A stretch of DNA of 64,000 nucleotides from Strix aluco (taxonomy: Eukaryota; Chordata; Aves; Strigiformes; Strigidae), in the NCBI RefSeq assembly GCF_031877795.1, contig NC_133933.1:70994503-71058502 (forward strand), written 5' to 3'. Positions 10,931-23,124 of the stretch are shown here, one piece after another; within the stretch, counting starts at the first letter, position 1; the number at the start of each line of letters is the position of its first letter. The notes beneath the pieces are model-generated. The model had not been told where the DNA came from, made no database searches, and worked only from the letters and a program-made list of their open reading frames with translations. Both the position numbers and the translations under genes were made by a program.

Positions 10931-11938
10931 CTGCCACCAAAGTATATAACAAAAGACTTAGTAAGACCAGTGTCTTCCCAAAGTATTTTTTAGCTATTGT
11001 TTTTACAGCCTTATATTAGGTGTTCCACCTTCTTCTGTAAGTGTGTGGAATCATGCAACTGGGTGTTTAAGGACAGGATTCACAAATCTGCAGACTAAAA
11101 GAGCACATGCCACTCTCGTCCACAGGACATCTGAAAGTGGGGTGTGTCTACTCCCTCAGAATTACTCAGGTTATTCTATCCATGCAGATCCAGAACCATG
11201 CACCTTCTCTTGGTGAATCAATTCTCACAAACCAAAATGGTTGCTGCCTTCCTCTTCTTTATTCTTTACAGCACAGAGATTAGCAAATCCTTTTTCAAAG
11301 TTCCCATTTACTTCTTCTCTGATTAGAGAAGATCTGATTGTTCCAGCTGCAGAAAACTGCCTTAGTCATAGGTACTTTTGAAAGTAAAGCGGGGACTAGA
11401 CCCTGTCTGTCCAAGCATTATTACATACTTGAACAGTGACAGGGCTCTAATCTTGCAATCAGGTGTCACGGACTGACTGTATCCATACCGTTCCTCTCTG
11501 CACTATATTCTCACTCTCCAAAACAGTATGTGACATCCAAACCATGCACTAGGAATAGTTCCTTGGTCCATGCTGACCCCCAACCCATTCCTCCAGCACG
11601 TTTGTGTAGGTGCTAGATGTTATTAGCGTTGGCCTTGAACACCTGATCTGCTGGGCCATGCATTTAGCACTTTGCTTTCCCTTTTTAACCCCAGTGAATA
11701 TATATACACACATATATATTTATCTGTATCTATACACATATGAATTAATACTTACTGCTTCTAGGGCTGGATGGCAGCTGAACAGACATTTTGGGGATCT
11801 GTTACATTACGTCTGGTTGACTCTAATCCTGTGAGTACTAATGCATTATTGTTAATCTATGGGGCTAATCTAAAGCTCTGAATCAACCAAAACTTCAAGG
11901 GCAGCAGCAGTGAGATATAAGATACAGGGGAAACCTAC
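10931..11938 (-). other. L3MBTL3 intron
   Basis: 1.0 kb intron. It holds a degenerate (TA)n/(CA)n tract around 11698-11745 and nothing else recognised. Confidence 0.8.
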
Positions 11939-12102
11939 CTCATCTGTACTCCACTTAGAAACTTTACTGGCTGGGATCCCAGCTACACTTGGAAGGAGCT
12001 TGCTCTGCTGTTCCCAGCGCAAGGGTAGGCCAGGGATTTGCAACTTGGAAGACACAATAACTGGTTGAGAAAGAAGCCTCTGCGTGCTGGGTTCTTCAAC
12101 AT
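11939..12102 (-). CDS. L3MBTL3 exon: linker and lead-in to SAM domain
   Basis: 164 bp entering in phase 1 and leaving in phase 0. The peptide runs from a completed Asp through VEEPSTQRLLSQPVIVSS to LPLRWEQQSKLLP and IPASKVSKWSTDE. The LPLRWEQQSKLLP...VAGIPASKVSKWSTDEV block is nearly invariant in L3MBTL3. The first third is variable, acidic and Ser/Thr-rich. The acceptor is TTATTGAAG and the donor GAG|GTAGGT. Confidence 0.95.
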
Positions 12103-15100
12103 CTTCAATAACAGGAAGCAAGAAACAAGCATTAAATCTCTCAGTCAGTGATGAGATCAGTCACAGTAAATGCACATGCATTTCTATTGATATATATGGG
12201 CCTCCCTACACAAGCTGTACAGTTTTGCTTACACCATAATTAGAGGAGTACCATGACTGCTCTTTCGCTAGTATGACTGTGATTATATTGGCTCTATATA
12301 AATGTGACTACTCTTACATGGGAAAAGTCTCTTCCAACACAACACGCTTCTGTGCAGACACAACTGTTGGCATACCACACCACAGGTCAAGTAATTTTAA
12401 ATATTTTGATACAATAAATCACACCCACATTTCATAGTTGTACAGTAGTAAAAGAATTAACTTAATTCCAGGTTTGAGCTGTTCTAACTTCGTCAAAAGC
12501 AGCACTGCACTGCTACAAAATTCCAAGTGAATCAGTTGTACAGTTCCAGCCCACACAACATTTATGCTTCATCCACCACAAAATGTTTTTCAGTTCTTCT
12601 GAGGAAAAACCACAAACGTCTGCAAATTCCCTGCTCCCACTTTAACTGAACATTTTATTTGGAAAATAACATTAAGCTCCTCCGTGCTGCTATGGGCTTT
12701 TTTACAAGGTCATTTCCCTTTTTATCTCACTTATCCATAATGGAAGGAATGAGCTCCCATCCCACTGGCCTCAAAGGTAATGTACCAGTGGGAGGGTGGC
12801 TTCAGCCACATCCTGCTGTTGCTGCTGCTGTCTGGAGAGCAACAGCAGTTGCAGATGTGTGTAGGAGGAAAGAGTGAAGAGGCATGCCTCAAATGATGTC
12901 AAACTGCGTAAGACATCTCCACTCATTTAGATCCACTGCAAATGCAAAAGCAACACGCCTGCTATGAACTCAGGCCTGAATGCTTCCCAATTGTCAAGTA
13001 AAATTGTGGAAAATCTCTGGAATTCATTTCTGAAACAGCCAACAAGGAACCTATACCTAGTACTCCTTACTGCCATGGCTTCATGCAATCACTCACAAAT
13101 CCCTGTGCTATTTTTGTTTGGATCGCTCACTTTATTACAGCTCCATTCTATCACCATTTTTGGGAAGTTGCTATTATTTACAGTTCTTCCTATCCTCACT
13201 GTTCTAGTTTTCATACATTTGTGCCCAACAACTAAGGCACAAATTCCTATTATAGATTTTTGCCAGCGCAGTGGGACTGTTCTAGAATATATAATGTGGC
13301 CAATATAGGATATGATTGTGTTGTTCTGCTCCTCTAGCTTAGATTTTTGTTACTTTCAAGACTAATCCTCATTTTATATCAATGTTGATTATTCAGAAGT
13401 TGACTCTTAAGCGATTTAGTCAGTATTGTCACTTCACTGATGAAATTTTTAAATAGACTCCTTAATTTTTTCCTAGCATCATACACGTGCTCTTGGAAGT
13501 GAGTTCCCTAAATGTCTGTTTACACTTCACTGTTGTTCTTCAAATGTACCTTAGAGCTTCTACTACTACTAAAAACGTCAGTCAGAAAGAGTCTTGTAAG
13601 GCAGCAAGCATGCTGAATGTAAAGCCTATTTTACCAAATAATATCTTTCTCATTGTTCCCTTGAATCCCCTCCCCATCCTTATCCCCCAATTTTTTCTTT
13701 CTAAAAAAGGTCTCTTAAGAGTTGAAAATATAAATATTTTGCTATTTTTTTTGTTGTCCATTCACAAAACATGTAATGCACTGATACTGCAACATAAAGA
13801 GTAGATGATAATACTGTGTGAAGAAAATTGCAAGCAAATTGCACTCCATGTTCACACATGTTTAAACATATGTACACATAAGCATAAGAGCATATAGGTA
13901 CATGCACAGTGAATAGCAGCAATGACATCTAAGGATGTCTCTATTTTCAATAGTTTACGGGTGTGTCAAATCCTAACAGTTCCAGATGAAAAATCTATGC
14001 TGAAAAACATCTGTCCATGTTGTGTTTTTCTGGAAAACTTCAAGCAAACACAGGTCAGCTGGTTATGAATGAGGTTAGCAGAAGTTAAGTTCACTAACGT
14101 GACACTGCATGATGCTAAACCTTGTACTCCATCTGTTCACATTTAAGAGCTCTATTTACTGACATGGAAAGGAGTGCAGTGCCTAATGTCTTTGAGGATG
14201 TGGGCAAAAATGCCTCTGCTTCTCAGCCTGTGCCACATCTGCCTCACAGGTAAGATGAACAGCACAAAAGAAGCATGTGAAGTGTCAATTCACCCAACTA
14301 GATGGAGGAAAAGAAAAAAAAATTTCCCAACCCTGCAGCAGGTATAACCACATCCTGATAAAAGGAAGTTTAGTTTTAGTGTAACCTCTTACAAAAGACA
14401 ACGCAAAGCACAAATTCTGGCTACAATCTATGTCTGTAATACCAGATATGTAGAAGTTCTCCCTACCCTCATGCTTTGGTATTCCTTGCTCTGCAAGCCC
14501 TGCTTCCCATAGAGAGGCAATCTGTGTTTGTGGGCCAGAGAAAATTTGTGATGTACTCCAATTTATGTCTCAATTTAGACATTTAGGAGAACAGTAACTT
14601 GAGGTGCACCGTGGCTTAGCCAGTTTCATGACAGAGCCACAAATTGCTCCTTGAACCACGTAAATGAAGAAGCAAAATCTGCTTGCCAGCTCCACGAGAT
14701 AGCAGAGCCAGATGCCGTAAATTCACACTTTTAACCCTGATCACTGTTCTTTGCTGACATTTTGCTTCAACATCAGCCCACGTGCCTCTACATTCTTCTT
14801 CATATTTAATGCCATCACGTTATCCTTCTCCCTGAACTATATCTTCCTTAATTCATCTCTATCTTCTCAGTGAGTTACCTCCCAACAAAATATAACCTAA
14901 TGTTTCAAAGAAGCTAAATGGCAAACACTTTCTGGCATTAATGAGAGACCATTACCACTGGTCGTTCCCTCCTGTGTGTTCTAGCTCCCAGCATGTAGAA
15001 GGTTTTAAAGCACAGGATTTGTGTCCATAAAACAGCTAGTATGAAGGGGCCATGATTTCAGTGGAGTTCTTTAGCTCCAAATAATCTTTCTTCAAAAAAG

Positions 15101-17407
15101 GGAAGATAGCAGTACACGTTTTATAAAGTATCAGTAGAAAACTAGTCAAGTGAGCATGGCAAAAGAAGGTTGAACAATAATATTGTAAGTGACATGCAGA
15201 AAAAATAGGACAACAAGCACAGGTACCAGCAGTCACAGCTCACAAAAGTCTGCACAATTGCAATTATTTTAGCTCGAGCTTTCCATGACTATGATAGCAA
15301 GAACTCAGTGATCCATTTTCATCCTAAAGATTAAGTAGTATGGCATATTTAAACAGATAAGGGCACAAAATTATGTGTATAAAAAGGAAGTGAAAATGAG
15401 AATTTTTGTTAAACAATGTAAGTGTTCTAGTTTTATAAATCTAATTATGCAAGATCCTACACAGAAATGTATCCTAGTAAGCAGAACTTGTTGGTGAAAC
15501 TTTATCCATACAGTGAATTCTGCCAAACTCAAAATGCTTCACAAAATCAGGCCAGTTTTCTTAGAATAAAAAAAGAATTGCAGACAATTTTAAATGCTCT
15601 GAACAATTTGATTTTATATTTTGTGTATTGTGTTATATAATGCAAAGTCAACATCAAAAAGGTATGTTTCCATTCTGCTGAAACAAAATACTTCAAATGA
15701 CCAAAACCTATCTTTTTCATCTGCTTTAGAGATTATTTGTTTAATGCTTCATTTTCCCAGAAGTCTGAACTACGTCATGTTTCAAAATACCATAACAACT
15801 TGGAATTTTTTACACCTTTTACACAGCTCTTGTAATAGATGAAATCTTTCATATTTCACACACTCTTTGGAGGGCCTCTTAGATCCCTCTGAAAAGTGCT
15901 GGCAGACAAATGATATTTTAAGATAAAAGAAATGTATTAGAGGTTAATAATTAAAAATAAACCACTACCTTTATTTTATCTTTATGCAGTGCTCTACTAG
16001 TCTCATTTCCTGGGTTTTACAAGGATGAGCTCACTTAAAAGGTAAGAAATGCAGCCCTTAAAGAACCACAGTTACTTGAGTCTCAAGATTTTTGACGAAA
16101 GCCTTACATATTTTGTGTTGCACAGCAAATTGCTGAAAAAACTTCTAACAATTTAAGGAATTAAATTATGACATTAAGACATTTAGCTTCTCATTGAACT
16201 TGAATGAGTTAATAAAATTATTGCAGCAAATGCTGCACTGAAACAATGCACTGACTCAGTCCAATAACTAGCCTGACATACTAAGTTTCACACACGCAAA
16301 ATAATTATGAAATGTAAGACTGTGACGTTCTGAATTTGTGCTGTATTCTTTCTAAACAATGAGGATAAAAATGAATAATGAACAGCTACCTCTATCTATC
16401 CAACTGGATAAATGAACAGCCAACGGTTTTGACACAGTACACACAACCACACAGAATCACTGAACCAAAGAAAAGTCCATGTTGGAAGGGACTTTTGGAG
16501 ACTGTACAATGCAACCTTCAGTTAAGAGCAGGGCATCAGCTTAAGTTATACAGGGCCCTGTCAAGATCAGTCCTAAGTATTACCAGCAAGAGAGATTCCA
16601 CCTCTTTTCTGGGCAGCCTATTCCAATTGTTCTCATGTTGAGAAGTTTCTTCCTTATTATTCAGACAGAATTTCCCCTGAAGCAACTTGTGTTCATTCCC
16701 TTTTTTTCCCACCACAGCCACTGTGCATCCTGCAGGACAAGGTAACTCTGTAATGACCTTCTAGTTACTGGAGACCGTGATGAGATTCCTCCAAGCCTTC
16801 CCTTCCCAAATTCCTTCAACCTTTCTACATATGTCAAGTCCTTCAACCACCTAATCATCTTGGTGGCCCTCCACAGGACTGTCTCCAGTTTTTCAGTGAA
16901 GTAAAAATTGTAGCCATCCCTCTGTAACACTCATGAAAAAGAAAGGGCCTGTTCTGCATATGGGTTGCTGGAAAGTATCAGACTGCACAACAGACTGAGG
17001 CTGGGTTGAATAAGTCACCTAACTTTATATTATGCCTGTAATGTGTAAATGCTTTAACTTTCTTCCAATACACTTTTGAAGCAACAAGTGAATGCTATAC
17101 CTTTACAACTCAGTCTGGTTTAATTGCCTATTTTTAAAAGTCAGTGGAAAAATATTCTTGAAATGAAACTTTTTATACCAGTATTCATTTTGCACTCATC
17201 TTTACAACTGCGATAAAGTTCCTGGCAAAGCCTTTGATGATTACAGGATAAAGAAACATTGTGTTAAAAGTGTTGCTGTGAAGAAATTTTTGGACACAAA
17301 TAGTGAATGTCAAAAATAAGTAGCAATGCAGTTTCATGAAGAATTTCAAGGAATATCACTTGTTCTGCAGATTTTAATATAAAACAAATTAAGTACTGCC
17401 AATTTAC
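12103..17407 (-). other. L3MBTL3 intron with a CR1 fragment
   Basis: 5.3 kb intron. A minus-strand CR1 3' fragment lies at 16449-16925. The rest is AT-rich sequence with scattered short open frames and a CTG/TGC-rich patch near 12815-12850. No exon is recognised. Confidence 0.8.
16449..16925 (-). mobile_element. CR1 LINE, diverged 3' fragment
   Basis: On the plus strand it reads as the reverse complement of a CR1 3' end: CACAGAATCAC at the left, then GTTGGAAGGGAC, and further in GGGCAGCCTATTCCA. Minus-strand translations in broken frames show the RT C-terminal 'HWNRLP' type block as NWNRLPRKEV, plus an upstream stretch with KLETVLWRATKMI. It is frameshifted and truncated at its 5' side, as most avian CR1 copies are. 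It lies in the same orientation as L3MBTL3. Confidence 0.75.
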
Positions 17408-17499
17408 CTTTAATTTCATTTGAAATGAGCAGCTTATTTTCTGTCTCCTCTTCTTCACACTCTTTGTTCTTTATGGAGTCCTTTGTTTGTAATATTACA
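17408..17499 (-). CDS. L3MBTL3 exon: acidic linker
   Basis: 92 bp entering in phase 2 (one base completes a Gly codon) and leaving in phase 1. The peptide VILQTKDSIKNKECEEEE continues TENKLLISNEIK. The acidic 'ECEEEETE' run aligns with an acidic segment at the same place in mammalian L3MBTL3. The acceptor is TTCCTCAG and the donor AAAG|GTAAAT. The low conservation is expected for this disordered linker. The phase fit on both sides is the main support. Confidence 0.88.
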
Positions 17500-20400
17500 C
17501 TGAGGAAAATAAGATGTTCATTTTTTATTAATACATCATAAAAATCACTAAGCATGATGACATCTCTTGCTAACAATGCTGTTAACACACCAGGATTCCC
17601 ACACAAAGGATGTAGTATCATAAAATAAAAAAAAAGAGAGGATCTAATTTCTGACTTACACAGATGGCATGACTACTGACATGAATTCTGCAATGAAGGC
17701 TCAAGAGTAGTGTAAACTAAGATTACATAAATCCTATCAACACACTTGACTTCATAACTGAAACTGGAAAATATACAAATGAAGGCAGAAGATGGGAAGA
17801 GTGAAGAACACATACATAGCTGCATCTCCTACTGGTTACCCAGGCCATTTTCAGGAGCTGTCTGAAACAACATCTACTCCTTTTTCTCTGCCCAACCTTC
17901 ATCTCCACCCCACCCCAACTACTGTACTATATTGACACACTGTTGTGCAGCTATGATCCCACTGAAAATATCTGTATTCTTTCGTTCCTGTTTCTGCATT
18001 ACTTCTTATCCAGCTAAAAGAGCCACTCTTTGTCTGCTGCCGTGGCTTCTCCTTCAGCTTTACCAGCCCAAACATCTGCAAAGAGGGAATGCCTTCCCCC
18101 TACTGACCAAAATGGGTCAAGAGAGGTGAAAATAAGAGAACTTCTCAAAGGAGGGTGGGGTGTATTTGCATCTTACAGTCAGCTCCTGGGAAGTTCCTTT
18201 TCAAACTCTGCCTTCAGAAGGTATTTCCAGTCTGGTTTCTTACAGAAACGAAGCTTATATCAACTTGCTGACATTATGTGTGTATTTATTTCCTTTTGCT
18301 TTTTAAGAACTTGAGAACACTTCGGCCAATTCTTACTAAACCATTACAGATGCAGAGCTCTCAGAGATACTAAGTACATAATAAACATTTTCTAAAAATA
18401 GGCACCAGACAGAATGACCTTAAAGTCAAGACTACAAGAAAGCCCACTACATGAACCCATGCTTTACTATCTACCAGAGAAGCAGTCAACAAGAGCCCCT
18501 TTACACATGTCCCAAACACTGATAAAAAGCCAAACTAGAGCTAACACCTTGTTAGACACCAAGATTAGCTAACCACAAAACACAAATCCACAGAAGAAAC
18601 AGACCTGTTTAATTCCATTGTTTATGCTTATACTATTAAATACAATTTATATATTAAATACTGTTTATACTATTAAATACAAGCAAGCATTTGGGAATCA
18701 AACAGCTAGGAACTGCAAGTTCATTGATAGCAACAGAAATATATTTAACACACTATTAACGGTGCAAAATGAACGTAATAAATTGAAAAATCCAGCCTTT
18801 GTAGTATGGTAGGACACAAATAATAATGGTATGGCAAGCAATGCCAGTGAAATGTATGCAGCAGGCACGCCTTCTTGTGCCACAAAGGACTTCTCCACAG
18901 TATCTTCCTCAGAAATATCACCTGCATTTATTTACTTAAAAATTATTTTCCTAACCTCCACAAACACAAAAAACTTCTAAAGTAAGATACTATGAAGTAG
19001 TGCGATTAATTCCAAAGCCAAAGCAAATGATTACAGTAATTCAACGCAAGGAAAAGAGACCACCAAAACCTGTGAGGAAACATGTATCTTCCTATTTTCT
19101 TGAGGACAATTTTCATAGCCATACACCCAGAAATTTTATCTCACTAGTTAAATACAAGATAGTATCACGAATTGAAGGTTTTAAGGAAGGGGTTGGAAGA
19201 CAAATTGAATTTTAAGAGGTAGTACCATTTGACTCTCAAGCCTGAGTACACCTTCCTTCACTGTAGATATCTCCAGAGTGGAATTCCTATTACAGTGAAA
19301 TTCTTTTGCTACTCTGAAGATAGTATAAAGGTACTTTCAAACTAAAATTGAATATGCTGTAGGCATGTAATTTTTATTTTGAATTTTAATCTCGGGAACA
19401 TTCCAGAGGGACAGACTGCAGTTTTTACACACATATTTTTGCAAACCAAAATTTTCTAGTATAATTGTTTGCATGCACAGATACCTCTTTACTAGTTTTA
19501 AAAGAAAGAAAAAAAAGAAAGAAAAGGAGTAAGTGGAACTGGACATTAGCTGAGTACCACTTAGATTTAGCACAACAAAATAAATCTCATGGCTGGCTTC
19601 ATATGTGGTTGGTTCTTCAATTAAGGACTTCTATGAAACAAGAGATTACCTGGAATACGAAGGTATACACAGCTGTACTGAAGTCAAAAGTAATTAAATC
19701 CACACTATGAGCTCAGCAGCTAAAGAGCACACAAGTATATATAGATCTATGTCTTCAATTATGCATGTGTACTTTAAACACACATCTAAAAAGATCCATT
19801 GGGCATTGCAATAACCAGATGCTCAATATTTTATAACTTCAGCAGTTCACATATACTTAATGTTGTGAATACTGTTTTTCATGCCTTTTTCAAAGGAAAT
19901 TTATTCAACTAAAAGACTTCTCTGACTATGCTGGATACATAAAGAATGTGGGAAGCTAGATGATAAAATGCAGATAGTCATCAGTGTATTCAAACAATTC
20001 AAATACAAACTGCAAAGCCTCTGGGTAGTTCAAAGCTGGCACAAGGCTGTTAATTCTCTTAACGAAAATGACTCAATACACTGAACAGATATCACACCTA
20101 TTGGTTAATTTAAGTCTTCATAAAGATAACACCCTCTTAAAAAATGAAAGACCAAAAAAAATTGTTCTTCAATTAACACAAAGTTTATTTCTAAAAAAAG
20201 ATGATTTTACTACAAATATGGTTAGAGTGGATAGACAACTATTAATTAGCACAGGTTATTTCAAAACTACACATGGAACTTTTCTGTCTTTTTTTGCTGT
20301 TTAAATTCACTTGTGTATGACTAGTAAATGCTGTTTATTTATGGTATGGAACTGATACCAACACTGCTTGATGCTCCTACTACATCTTTTTCAATATAAC

Positions 20401-21411
20401 TTGAACAATACCACCTGATTGAAATAATGTGAAAGAATGTTCTAAAGAAAGCTGACCAATTTTAAAAAATGCAAAAAGCCACACATTAAATGTTATTTTT
20501 TATTTAGCATAGGTTTTTGGAATAAAAGAAACAATAATAGTTCAGAAAAGAAAAAAAAAAATCTAGTGGAAAAAGGAAGGGAAATTGTAAAACACTGCCA
20601 AAACTGGTTAATCAAATTTGGAAAAAAAAAAAAAAAAAGTTTTAAAAAAATCTTAGAGAGGAGTTTCAGAGGATTTATTGATTCTTAAGAAAACAGTTAA
20701 GTTTCAATCATCAGCTTTACTGTGAGGTATTTACCATATAATACTAACTCTCCAAAGTCTCTCAAGACACTATTATTGCTAACAATCATACAGTTCATAT
20801 ATTATGCACACATGATAACGTAGCTGACATATAACAAATGACACTTCTTGTTTCAGGGTGTCTTCTATTTCTGTAGGAAAATAGTCAATACAATAATGCA
20901 CTGATAGTGTAACTAGTTAAAAATGTGGGGAACTCTACTGCCTCACATATCCCTATGAAAACACTGTATCTTTTTAGTTTCAAAGACAGCCTTTTTATAC
21001 CATACTTCCAGTGCAAGCTTGGAAACTCTCTCATGTTATTTTTTGTCAAAAAGATACTTTAAATCCTGAGAGTTAAGGAATTACTTTTAATTTTTAAATG
21101 CACGTACATATTTGAACATGTACAATAACATATTTGTACACAGAGGTAAGGGAAGAAGGATCTCAGTTTCCAGTAGTTTTGTAGTATTTTTCCTCTCCTC
21201 TCTGATATGCATTTCTTATTTCTTGAATACATTGTGACACTCCCTTTCCCCCCTATTTCTAATACAAAGACAGCTGAAGAACTTCCATCTCCTTCCCCAC
21301 TGCTGTTCCAAGAGTTCCACAGACAAATCACTGCACTGCATTACCTGGTAAGCTGCATTTTAAACTGATCAACTTCAAACAACCCATACTTTGAAAAGAA
21401 GTCATAGTTAC
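17500..21411 (-). other. L3MBTL3 intron
   Basis: 3.9 kb AT-rich intron. It contains an 18 bp direct repeat at 18628-18645 and 18665-18682, and a run of 18 A at about 20621-20638. No exon or transposable element is recognised. Confidence 0.75.
18628..18682. repeat. Short direct repeat, 18 bp twice
   Basis: TTATACTATTAAATACAA occurs at 18628-18645 and again at 18665-18682, with a partial third copy (TATATTAAATAC) between them. It is AT-rich and looks like a small local tandem duplication. Confidence 0.8.
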
Positions 21412-21570
21412 CCAGGTGCCTTCTTTTCTTTCACATCACATAACAGGGGCTTCTTGCAAGGAGATTTACTTTCTGCATCTTCCTGCTTAGTTGTTTCTAG
21501 CACAGTTTTCCCAGATGATCGATTGTGAGCTGAAGATTTCGTACTTATGTGACCAGGGCTGGGGCATTTT
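21412..21570 (-). CDS. L3MBTL3 linker exon, symmetric, probably alternative
   Basis: 159 bp (53 codons) entering and leaving in phase 2, so including or skipping it leaves the frame intact. Acceptor ACAGTGATAG, donor CTGG|GTAACT. The peptide starts KKCPSPGHISTKSSAHNRSS and continues through GKTVLETTKQEDAESK to KKPLLCDVKEKKAP. It is polar and Lys/Ser-rich. The start looks like a degenerate MYT1-type finger (CPSPG, then H, then a spaced H), missing the second Cys and the last Cys. I do not recall these residues in the mammalian protein. It is called an exon because the frame is open only in the required phase and the splice sites are good. Confidence 0.75.
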
Positions 21571-22977
21571 CTATCACTGTTTAAAACAAATTAACAAAAT
21601 GTTTAAAATGAAATGCAGCTGAGTTGATGTTCAACTTGTTTTCTCTATGGGTAAAGAGTCATTAGTGTAATAGGAGATATACAAGGTTTTTGTTTGTTTC
21701 TGAAATACACAGCAGTTTTTTACTTGCCACCAATAAAACTGTATACCTGGGATTTCAGAAATCACAATACAGAACTCTCTTCCCCATGAAATCAAAGGTT
21801 GAATGTTTAGGCAATTCAACAGTAACATAATTTGTCTAATGTTATTTTTGATAATAAGCTATCCACTTCAAATATTTGTAACACAATAAAACTTTGAAGT
21901 ACCATTTTTCTGCTATCTCTTCTCTATCTTATATGATATATCATTGTGCAGCCAGGACCCTTTAAAAATGTTATGCAGTCTCTTAACTGAGACAATGAAA
22001 AAAGCAACACCTGACACAGTTCCTGCCACAGTGAATGCTGCTCAAACTGTTACTGGCTTCACTGGGACAGTACCCAGGCTAACTGTCAGAGGGTAATTAA
22101 GTCACTTCAGATTTCAACAACCCTATATTTATAGGAACAACTGAACCAGGAAGCATTCTCTGACAGCTGAATATTTTGGTTTTTAAAGCATGAAGCTCAA
22201 ACTGTCTCTGAGAATGTAATTTAAAATACTGTCTACTGAAAATACATGGTCATTACAGCGGGAACTGGAAGTCTTCACTAGAACATTCACATTTTTACAT
22301 TTACATTAATGTAGCCCTTGAAAGTAATGGAAAGCCTCTCTTCTTTTCCTTTCCTTCTTAAGCTCTCTGTGTATCGCCACAGCCCAAAATAAGCAGTTGG
22401 TATCTACAATTTCTGATAGAAAACCATCCTCTGAAAATCCTCATCTTGGTATCACATCCCTCTATTCTTTCCCAGTGCTCCTGCTAGAAGCTTCAGCTAC
22501 AGACTTTTGCATTGTTCTTGCAAAACTCACTCCCAGTAATTTGATTCCCCACTCCCACAATAACGACAGAATTTATAGTGGCTATTCTTCAAAGAGCAAC
22601 ATTAATTTACAGTCACGTCAATAAGGCCACCCCAGCAAACAGAAGAAACACAAATAAATCATTTTCTTAAGTGAAATCAACTGACAAATGATCCATTTTA
22701 AATTCCAATTAACGGCTTAGTAGTCTAGAGAGTTATGCTGAAGATGAAACCAAACTCTTGTTAAATCATACATAGTAAAATCAGTATCAGTCTTTGACAG
22801 CTCAGTGACCTTTTCAATAAGCACTGATGAAACCATTTCTTTCCTGTAAATGAAAATGTAGATAAATAGGCAGGCCTTTCTGAAACCATTCAGCCATTAC
22901 ACAACTACAAATTACGTTGCAGAACACTGAAATAAAGTACTGCTGTTAGGCACGGACATCACTTTGATCGTAATTAC
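21571..22977 (-). other. L3MBTL3 intron
   Basis: 1.4 kb intron. The donor on its upstream side is a weak GTAATT. Nothing else is recognised. Confidence 0.75.
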
Positions 22978-23124
22978 TTGATTACAGGAGAGGTGGATCT
23001 TTCACTTGCTTCCACTTTTCTGTTTCTGGGGACAGGACTGGCTGCAGGCATCTCCCCGCTCAACCGGTCAGGTAAGAGGCTTTCTTTGTTCAAGTTCATC
23101 TCTGAATACGGGCAGCTGACTGCA
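22978..23124 (-). CDS. L3MBTL3 exon: end of C2HC finger and linker
   Basis: 147 bp, phase 2 in and phase 2 out. The peptide begins AVSCPYSEMNLNKESLL and continues DRLSGEMPAASPVPRN into a Ser/Glu-rich tail. The CPYSEMNLNK block carries the last Cys of the C2HC finger begun in the previous exon. DRLSGEMP is a hallmark of L3MBTL3. The acceptor is CAACTTCTAG and the donor ATCAA|GTAATT. Confidence 0.95.

Noticed and set aside
20600..20640. Long poly-A considered as the tail of a processed pseudogene or SINE
   Set aside because: The sequence upstream shows no SINE promoter boxes and no resemblance to a gene. No target-site duplication is visible.
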